From Latrodectus hesperus (Eukaryota; Arthropoda; Arachnida; Araneae; Theridiidae), in the NCBI GenBank assembly GCA_037975125.1, contig CM075853.1:51404458-51468457 (forward strand): a stretch of 64,000 bases of DNA, in the 5' to 3' direction. Positions within the stretch are counted from its first letter, which is position 1. Each line of letters opens with the position of its first letter. The notes below the pieces were generated by a model, which saw nothing but the letters and a program-made list of their open reading frames with translations, was not told the DNA's origin and did no database searches. A program made the position numbers and the translations under genes. Positions 54,863 through 64,000 of the stretch are shown here, one piece after another.

Positions 54863-57800
54863 GTATGTGCAGAAATTGAATGCAACTAAATCTCTGCGAC
54901 AATCATATTCACGCTTTCAACGGTTCAGGATTCATTCATACTGAAAGCACTGATAAATTTCTCTCTCATTTTCATTGACAATGTGACTGTTAAGGACTTA
55001 GTTAAGATCTAGTTACACAATACACGGAGATTTTATCATTACAAGTCTAGAATCTATCAAAATACAATTAAAAACAAAAGTTTTATTACGTTTTTCTTAA
55101 AGAAGTAAATTAGCATCATTTTAAACACACTAATTTCCAAATTTAATATTAAATATGTCAACGTAAAGCGCATTTATTCTTTGTGGAATTTCATTACTTT
55201 AATTTTTCACACAGGTTCTTACTCAAGGTAAATGTTATTTAAAAATAAAATTTTATTAATTAACATGTATCAAGTAATTAGTTTTATTATTCGAATAAAA
55301 CAGTTTCTGAAAAATATCTAATCAGTCTTAATTAAAGAAATGTCTTTATTTGAACTGAAACTTTAGCATGTATTTCACATCAAATTACTTATAAGTAATA
55401 ACAAATCAGCAAAATACAAATGAAATTTAATTTTAATTTTGTAAAAATTTATTTAATTATATTCAGTGCTTCGAGTTTTGTTATATAACTTTTTTTTTAG
55501 TTCTCTATAAAATACAAGTAATTGTATCTTTAAACGTGTGAATTAAGCAGCTTAAAACATTATTGTAAATTCACAAAATCTTTCTTGTAGATGCTCTTGA
55601 AAAATGTTTTTGTACACATATTTATATCTATATCATAAATTTCATAACATTACTTTCCCAGTTATTATCATAGAATCTATCATTATTGATTATATACATA
55701 CCATTTAATTCATTTAATACCTAAAATAACAATTTTCAGTCAATTTTTATTTTATATCAATTAAAACTTTCTAGAATATTGTTTTTAATAATTTTAATAA
55801 TTAATTTAATGAAATATTTTATGATTTGAACCCTACGGCTTTTTAAGATTGAAAAATTGGTATAGATTTTAATAAATATCAATTATTTTTACGCAATTGT
55901 AAATGCTTTCATTTATTCATGGTTATTATTTCTAGAGCTAAATTTAAAAGGAAGTTAGAGTAGATACATTCCTGTTCAATAATATTTTGTAACTATTTTA
56001 ATTTCTTACAGTATGTGTTTTATATAATCATTAACGTTTGTTACCATTATTCCCTCAGCTTTATAATTAGAAATTTTAAATATTTCTCTAATACCCAAAC
56101 AACTATAGATTTGTTCATTGCTATAATATATTGAATATGAAATAATAATTTGATAAATGTGGATATTGTGTAAATTTTAAAAAATAAAAAATGCTTGGTT
56201 ATTTGTTTTATTTGAAATAAAAAGATTACCTTTAATTATTTCAACATACACACACGAATTACTGTGTTTACGATTATTTATATTCCTTTAAAAATAGAGA
56301 CAAAGAAACTTAATTTTTTAAATATTTTGTATGATATCTTAAGTAGTTATCTATTTAATACTTAAAATTTGAATTCATTTTCAGTGTGTATGCTCAGTTT
56401 TTATAATCAAATATATAATTTCTGATTTTTATTAATAATCTAATATCACAAAGCCATAAGTAATAAATAATCAATATGATAGTATTTTAAATGTTTTTCA
56501 CTTTAAGTTTTTCAAATAAAGTCTTAATTGTATTTATGATGTTTGGTATACATAGAATAATGCAAAAAAGTAATATAACTTTAAAAACTGATAATTCGCA
56601 AATGAATTAAGTTATATGTATATTGCATTACCAAGCGAGTAAAGAATATTCTGCATTTGGGGGAAGGTAGTAAAAATAAATAAAAATTATAGAAAAATTT
56701 TGATGATGACTTAAATATTTCTTTATAAAATTACTATATTTAAAAGTTGATTTCAAGTCAAACATTGCTTACAAACAAGCTATCCTATGATTACTCTGTG
56801 CATTAATACAGTTGGTTAAAGTGATTTTATACATTTCCCAATATTGAGTAAAATCTCTCATAGTATAATTAGACACATATTAATCCGTGATCCAAAGAAT
56901 CTTTCAAACAGGCAAATAACATGGTTGATCATAGAACACCTTGTGCACTACCTTACATTAAGGTGATTCCTCAATACCTATTATTGTTCTGGAATTACGT
57001 TATTTTTTAACAATACCGAATCACATGCACTAGAGATAAAAATTTTCATTTAAAGGTATTTCTTTGATTCCCAAGGTAGCAGATATAATTGATGAATTAA
57101 GAAATCAGTATTGAAACCACTCTAGAATGTAAAATTAGGCAATGCAAGGATAGTCAACAAATGTGAGTGGGCTAATCAGACCTCCATATATCTTCATGTT
57201 CACTGTCAAACAGTATAAAATGCATTTCTTCGTCTAAAACATTGTTGAGCCAATCACGCTACACTTAAATTTTATTGGATACTAAATTCTTGAAATAGTG
57301 GTGAATGATGAAATAGCCAGATTCGTGAACTCAGTTGGGTTGTTGCTTTAAGGAATATTGTTTTAAGTTGATGCTTAGTGTTCTGCAGACAACTTCATTT
57401 GCTAGTCCTACAAGCCTGAGGCATTTCAGAAACTGCATTTGTTGTGATGGTTGACATAACCGTTTTGTTTTTCAAACTATCTGGTCACAATAGCAGTAGT
57501 TGTTGAAGACTATTTCTCAGGAGGCTTCAAATGTTTCTATTAAATTTATTTAGAACAAAGGCAATTTTCATGATTATCTCGCTTGCAGTATAAATAGAAA
57601 TTTGATCTTATTATTTTAAGCCTTTTGTAATTTATTTTATAGTATATAGTTTTCTTGACTAACAACATTTGTAGTATGTGAAATCTCTGCTTCTCTTACC
57701 TAATCCACTTAGTTTACAGCACCTGACACAACAATGGAAATTTCCGAACACTATTAGTTTACTATTTTTAGTTATTCTGCTTCATTTGTTGAAGCTTACT

Positions 57801-60800
57801 CTTTTCATTTCAACACATAAAACCAGTTTGGTACAATTTTATCGTTATTCACTTTTGAACACTAACTTTTTAAAGGTTTCCATGACTCTTGTATCCCCCT
57901 ATACTTCATAGGAAAAATTGTAGAATGTTCGGTTACTTATAATGAACCCCATCTTGTAAATTATTTTATAAATTTTAATATACGTTAATATAATGTATTT
58001 ATAATATTTTAAATTATGAATATAAACTATATTTACAGAGCTGAATAAATTTTACCTTTTAGTGTTTTTATTGATACTATTCTTCGACAGTGCATTTTAT
58101 GCTTATTTTATATTAATTATCTTTTTTATTTTTTAATAAAGTTTCGAATAATTTTGTTACTTTAAAGCAATTTATATTACTTTTAATTCATATATTTATA
58201 TAAAGTGTATGTCACGTGATTCTTTCATAAGATTTCTTATCTTAAAAACAGGCAGCTCGCATGCCATCAATGAATCCGGACGCAGCGGGCATTTAACTAA
58301 AAGATCACCATTTTCTGAAGAAGAGCTCATCAAGCCTAGGAAACCAACCAACCCTTACTTGGAATCCCTCGAACGCCGGAATCTACACAAGGAACTGGTT
58401 TTTAAGCAAAAATAGTAAGCCCAATTCATATATTTTAAAAATGCTTAATATTGTTAAAAATTAAAATCTGGTTAAATCAGCAGTTTTACTTTCTAGTTTT
58501 AAAATTACGTAAAATTGTTTTCTATATTTATAAAACTATTTTTATATAAATTTAGATAACAACTTTATTAAACCCCATAAAATTTCAGTTACTCATAAAG
58601 TATAGAAAATACAAATGTTTAGGCTTAGAAAATGAAACTAATCTGAAAATGAAGCTGAATCTGATTAGAAATATTTTTGTGAAAGTAGCATTTTAAGATA
58701 TTATGTTCGAATTCTTGTTACATTATGTTCTTAAATTCTTTACTAGTCAGAGAAAAAAAACACTAAATGTCCTACTAAAACAATTTTCGAAAATTTATTT
58801 TATTCAAAAAATAAAGTAGTAAATTAATTAAAACCATAAATAATACAAAATATGAATTGAAATAGAAACTTTTTATTTTTATTTTCTCTGTGCTGTCACA
58901 TTTTGCACATGTGGGCTGATTTGACCAGGAGTGTCAGGTGATCATAAACTCTGACCTGTTGCAAACATGCATTTCTTTAGAAGAAGTCAATTCCATTAGT
59001 TATTGAACTGATGACTGGAACCCTTCTGTATTAAAATTTATATGGCTATTTGAAAAACTTAACATTTCTTCGTTTTTATGAGATTATTTATAGATCATAA
59101 TCCATAAAAAAAAACATCCAATTTAAAAAGTAAGCATTGTTAATATTTTTAACATGAATGGTGCAAATAAAAATTTAAAAAAATTAATCTTAACGTTTTT
59201 AAAGTAAATTTTAGGATCACAATGCAAATTAATCACACTTACTACTGAATGTACATCAAGTTGGTGCCAGAAGTTTTGCCTTTTATTTTCCTTTTCTTCT
59301 CATTTTATATAATTTTTATTCAAATACACTTTAAAATATCATTTTGCTATTAAAAGTGTATTATTTTTTTTAAGTTTATTAAAATAAAATATATTTAAGA
59401 AAATTATCTGGAAGTACTTCTATTAAAATTTTACGTCTTAAATGTTTTTGAACAGAACAAAAGCTAAAGTTTTTGTTTTAATTTTGTAATTTGCCTAATT
59501 GTAATTTTAGTAGATAACTAACACTTTTATTATTTATGTTTTGGAAATGGCATTTTTTTTAATCATGAATTCTTATCAGACTCATTTCCATTTAAATTAG
59601 ACAGGATTTTCTCTATGTGTATTTATTAAACTAAATTCGGTTCTAACAATCACGAGTTAAGCTTACCGCCAAAGCTCTTTCAGGAGCATTGAGGACCAAG
59701 AGGATCCTCAATGTTTTAAAATAGTTTTTCTTAACATTTCCAAAAAAATTAGTTATTCTTTTTTTATTCGGTACATCAAAAATTGTATTTTGATGTCAAA
59801 GTACTAGACCAAATAATAAGAAAATTTATGAAGTGACTAGTGACTCTGTTATGACACGTTATATCATAATCAATGTAATAATATAAAATTACATACTTAA
59901 TCAATTCAATTTGGCAATGTGCTAATAAATTATATAAGTGCATATTAAGAGTTCTGATATAAATACATAGAAAATAAAGTTTGGGTATCTGCATAAATGT
60001 CCTAAATTCTGTAACTTTACGATTAATTATATATACAGATGCTATAACTGATCGTTATCTTAAAGGCAAACCAAAAATTTTGAAAATAAAAACTAAAATC
60101 CTTGTATAAAGACAGAGTTAAAGGGCATTTCAGGAACTTTTCTTTCTACCATTTTTCATACACAGAAATCAAAACAGAAATACGGAAAAGAGGACTTATT
60201 TTCGCAACAGACGGAAATTCATGTAAAACGATAGATTTTGTAATACATTTAGTGATTATATTATAGTATAATTTTTTGATAGTTCCTTCTGTTTTTAGAA
60301 TAGTTAAAGAAACTTTTTTCAAAATTGATTTAATATTAAGTATGAGGAATTTAAGGTTTCACTAATTAAGTAACACTTGATTTGCCCAACACTAAAGAAA
60401 TGAGTTGTTTTTTTTGTATTTGTGGTGTTTATTTAATCGATATTGCTTCTGTGTACGTCACAATAAATGAATAAGATTCGTAGAAAATTATCATTTGAAC
60501 AATTGGTAAAAAATGATTATTTTACAATACTGATATTTTATGCTATTTTGTGATTTTTTTCTTTGAATAAAATAATGAAAGACATCACATATTATAAAAG
60601 GAAGGAATTTCGATTAATATTCATGCATGTAATACATATTTTTTATACTCATAAGCAGCTGTTTTCATTTTTTTTACTTTTTCCCAGCGGTCAAAACAGT
60701 GTGAATCAAAGATCAGAACTGCAAAAAGCTCTTGAAAAATACACCGAAAATAAAGTAAAAAAAGATTTGGCTGCCTCCAGGCGATCTTCTTTGGAAAAAA

Positions 60801-60832
60801 TCCTAGAACAGCAAGCAAGAAAAATTGAAATG
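54653..60832 (+). CDS. FAM107: FAM107 family protein (three exons; last exon not found)
   Basis: Exons 54653-54862, 58252-58414 and 60688-60832 join with matching phases (1, then 2) and consensus GT/AG borders. From the ATG at 54670 the product is 167 residues before the missing last exon. Residues 1-7 read MIPDPDY, like the start of vertebrate FAM107 proteins. Residues 8-60 are an acidic Glu/Asp/Ser-rich insertion ending in a PPPP run. Residues 89-167 are the conserved FAM107 (DUF1151) domain, with ELIKPRKPTNP, ERRNLHKELVFKQK and SELQKALEKY, then a basic helical stretch to KIEM. Vertebrate FAM107A/B associate with actin and affect cell migration and stress responses; the role here is inferred. 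The usual C-terminal end is absent, so at least one exon is missing downstream. Confidence 0.85.
54863..58251 (+). other. Intron of the FAM107 gene
   Basis: 3.4 kb, GTATGT to AAAAACAG, AT-rich. A GC-richer patch at 56880-57500 may be a decayed repeat; nothing can be named. The 77-codon frame at 57678-57911 lacks any domain. Confidence 0.75.
58252..58414 (+). CDS. FAM107: FAM107 exon: start of conserved domain
   Basis: 163 bp between acceptor CTTAAAAACAG and donor AAAATA then GTAAGC. It completes the Gly codon of the previous exon and leaves two bases (TA) of a Tyr codon. It encodes SEEELIKPRKPTNP and ERRNLHKELVFKQK, the first two conserved blocks of the family. This exon gives the strongest single evidence for the gene. 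Confidence 0.9.
58415..60687 (+). other. Intron of the FAM107 gene
   Basis: 2.3 kb, GTAAGC to TTTTTCCCAG. Mostly AT-rich, with a GC-richer remnant at about 58890-59030 and a short perfect hairpin at 59687-59713. No exon recognised. Confidence 0.8.
60688..60832 (+). CDS. FAM107: FAM107 exon: central helical part
   Basis: 145 bp between a strong polypyrimidine acceptor (ACTTTTTCCCAG) and donor GAAATG then GTATGA. The first base completes the Tyr codon; 48 codons follow and the exon ends in phase 0. It encodes SELQKALEKY, a Lys/Glu-rich stretch and SSLEKILEQQARKIEM. These correspond to the family's ELQKxLE block and the following coiled-coil-like helix. The donor is weaker than the others, but the reading frame closes at a TGA two codons later, so splicing onward is expected. 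Confidence 0.87.
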
Positions 60833-63800
60833 GTATGATAAAAAAATCTTTTTTCATTTACTTTGAACTTAGTAAAGTTTAATTTCATCGTATGTCTCTC
60901 ATTTAAAATAAGTGCGAGAGCAAGCTAAATGCAGAATTCTTTTCGAATTTTTTTACTACTCATTTTTTTCTACTAAGAAAAGGGATATATTTTTTATTTT
61001 GTTATATTCCCTTAATTTTTAATTGATTAGTTTTTATATTTAAATGTTTTCGCTCTTTTAAATCGATGCGTTTTATATATCAAGAGATTGTATACATATA
61101 TGTAAAATATAAATCAAAGTTTTATTTTATTAATAAAACTTTGATAACGAGGGTGTGCTTTTGACATGATCATACGCATTTTTTTTTTAGAATCCTACTA
61201 ATTTCTCTTCAGATTAAATTTTGGATATTTTCAAACTGCTTTTTGCGCACATTATCCAACACTATCAGTTAGAGATGTCAGTCTTATTACTACAGAACAT
61301 ATAATTGATTTTAAATAAATTTTCAATTTACAAAACATATTTCTCTCATTTCGAGGCCACGGTGGATGGATTAAGAAGAATGTCGCTCGGAATACGTTTA
61401 TACCAGAAGGTAGTGAGTCTCCATCTAACTGATAACCCATCGTGTCTACTAATGATGATTGACTCATATAAAATAGGTAGTGGTACCAATTTTTTCCACG
61501 TAAAATGATACTTTTTAAGACAGTAGTCATTTCTGGAAATTCTTTCCTTGGTCTTTGCTTTTAAATTACAATAACTCAACCTCCTTCGGACCAAAGAAGT
61601 CACATCCACTGAGTATCACAATTGTCGTCATTAATTCCACCTCTTGCTATGCCTAAGGGTGAAATTGACCAGTAGATTGATATTGAAAAGAAAATATTTC
61701 TTACATATTAATGTTTCTGACATTACCTTTTTTATGTGCACTAAATTATACTATTTAAAAAAATGAAATGAAATAAACAATGAATTTTCAAGAAACTGAT
61801 TATTTTCCTGGAAGTTAAATATGTGTACAGCTGAAGTACAGATAGTAAAATAATTAAGCTGCGAGCCCATGTTCGGGGAACAATTGCATCTTGACTGTTG
61901 TACACAGCACTTGGTGAAATAACCCTTGGCGGCTATGTTAGCGTTTGTAAATCTAAATAAGGCTTGATAATAATTCACATTGTCCTCTTGTGATGCTTTT
62001 TACCAGATACTTATCTATTAACACTCCAGTGGTTTGTTGTATTTTGGGGTGAAACAATCTAACGTCTACCATTTCCAAGAAACTTTTGATTGGCAAAAGA
62101 TTTAGTGACCTTTTCTGGCCAAAGAAGAGCTTTGACTGAATTTATGATATCCAAAGATATGCTAATCATATGAAGCTGATATTATTTTGTTGAAAACTAG
62201 CTCAGATATGATGTATTTTGAAGGGTAACTTCATTGTCAAAGGAAGGAATTTATATATCTAAGCACCGTTAAAATTGTTCATAAGCTAATAGGATGTGAA
62301 ATACTATTGTAGGACATAGTATCTTACACTATTACAACCAAGATAACAGTATCGCTCTTTGGAACAAAGATTGATTTAAATCACTCCATACACAAATTTG
62401 ATTATTATTTGGTCCAAGAAAGGGTTTCTCCCTGAATACTAATATCTGCCAGTCAACTGGGTGCCATGATGATCGACCACAACACAAATAAAAACAACAT
62501 CGTCGATGTGAGGTGAAAGCAGATATTTTACTGGTTGACGATCCACGAATAGTACGGAAGAGGCTGTATCACATTGGATAAATGGGCAATGATAATCTAG
62601 AGATACTTTGGAGTTGATATATAATAATTCAATTTTGTCTCATATTTGTGTACACTCCCATTCAGAGCCCATGTCCATATTTCGATTATATGTTTCTTAC
62701 GGCAAGCATTGTTGTCAGCACATGTGCGCAACCGTGTCCATGTGGTTCTGGTGACAGTTTCGCTTAGTCCATTTAACATACGATAACTATGCGGCTTCTA
62801 ACGGAGTCGCATAGTTGGTCATTAAATCCCCGATAACATCCTAATGTCATAATACTTAGCATTTCTAGGACAACGGGGAAAGGTAAATATTCAACAGTTG
62901 TTGCTATTTTTATACCATGCGAGTTTCATAGCAGAAATACACGCCGTGACTGGAACTAACATTCATTATCTTTGAAAATTACATAATTTTCGTGCTTCAT
63001 GTTTAAAATTCTACATGTGAGATTTCAAGATGATTGAATAATTTTAGGAGTACTTCATTTTCACATAATTTTATCTTTTGCAAAAAAATAAATATAATAA
63101 GCGATATTTATGATGTGTTTTAATTGGTTTCTATCATACTACTTTTACATTGATTTCTTTATGTAATATGGGTTTTGTAAGCCATTGTGAAATTCTTTTT
63201 AATAAATTGGTTAAGACAATACAAATACAGTTTATAACATTAAAGTATACACTAACAGTATTTTCATTTTTCATTTTATTGGAAATGAAAGTTGGTAATA
63301 ACGAGTTATAGCATTATGTGATATAATCATTACATAAAGTACACATTCTTAGCAGCTTTATTGATTGGAATTTTGGATTTTATATTTTTCTTATTGTAAT
63401 AATATAAAGTTGTATTTAATCAATAATTAGTCAGTGCCTTATAACTTTCCCAGAATTTTAATAAATCAAAGTTCAATAATATCTGCTGATCTTTATTCAT
63501 GCTAAAATCTCATAATAACTTTAGTTACTTAATATTTTTGTAAACAAATGTATTTTAATTTTTAAAAATCGTTATTTCTTAAATGCTTAATATTACGCAT
63601 TACATTGTTACTATTAAATTAATAAAATAAATTATCTATCTATTTTAGAAAATAACAAACATTTTGTTTTTCAGTCAGAACCAATTATTTTTTTTCATAA
63701 TTTTACTCTAGTTTCTTTTTGTGAAACTTAAATTACTAATCTTATTAAAATGTTAGTTTAATCAATTAATTACATGTTAATTAGACATATCTAAAAAATT

Positions 63801-64000
63801 TATTATTTCACTGATAGATTTGATAGTTTTTAAAACAATTAAAATAGTCGTGATCTTCCCTACTTACACAAGATTATCAGGTCCATTTATCTTTCGTGAA
63901 AACTATGGCTTAAGTTAAAATAATAACGAACTAATTTTTAGTTATGACTCACCTTAAGCCAACTTAATCTTTTGTTTAATTACGTAATAAGTAATTTTTT
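60833..64000. other. Downstream intron or flank; final FAM107 exon not identified
   Basis: 3.2 kb. I searched for the family's C-terminal end (a block like EFVKVRENLRR) after pyrimidine-rich acceptors and found none. The segment 61220-62960 is less AT-rich and may hold a decayed transposon, with frames at 61252-61609 and 62597-62779 (minus) of unknown origin. The last kilobase is AT-rich and empty. Confidence 0.5.

Noticed and set aside
56880..57010. Minus-strand GSAQGVL resembling a retrotransposon RT motif
   Set aside because: A single short motif interrupted by a stop, with no neighbouring RT blocks such as a YADD box.
61345..61408. Possible extra FAM107 exon (frame reading ATVDGLRRMSLGIRLYQK before GTAGTG)
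   Set aside because: The sequence does not resemble the FAM107 C-terminus and the acceptor CATTTCGAG is poor; it lies in a block that looks repeat-derived.

Overview
This is an AT-rich animal genomic window. I infer an arthropod, plausibly a spider, from four things: the very AT-rich background, abundant (TA)n microsatellites, a mix of Ty3/Gypsy, Tc1/mariner, tRNA-derived and 5S-derived SINE sequences, and a host gene with small exons and kilobase introns. The species cannot be read directly. Splice junctions and repeat borders were located by hand counting and may be off by a base or two.

Left part (1-11.8 kb): mostly featureless AT-rich DNA. It holds a 249-bp MITE-like element with a 9-bp target duplication (241-489), several microsatellites, and one non-repetitive GC-elevated island ending in a good splice donor (5391-5828). 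Middle (11.8-25.2 kb): a tRNA-type SINE and a complete Ty3/Gypsy LTR retrotransposon on the minus strand sit in what appears to be one interrupted (TA)n tract. The two 601-bp LTRs look identical, and a single open gag-pol frame carries all catalytic motifs, so the insertion is young and potentially competent. Further on are a Tc1-like transposon with clear inverted repeats but two in-frame stops, a second tRNA-type SINE, and a 264-bp pure (TA)n array.

From 25 to 49 kb the DNA is again mostly AT-rich with scattered decayed repeats. These include a 5S rRNA-headed SINE (44400-44730), a truncated relative of it (28500-28725) and a Tc1 transposase fragment. There are also some unexplained short open frames and GC-elevated islands.

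Right part (49.3-60.8 kb, +): the only host gene I can support, a FAM107-family protein. It has three clear coding exons (54653-54862, 58252-58414, 60688-60832) with consistent splice phases, and a probable small upstream exon (49344-49404). Its final exon was not found and probably lies beyond 64 kb. A second copy of the MITE (48829-49080) lies 263 bp before the upstream exon, and a mariner-like transposase relic sits in the first intron. No CRISPR, prokaryotic, rRNA or true tRNA genes were seen.
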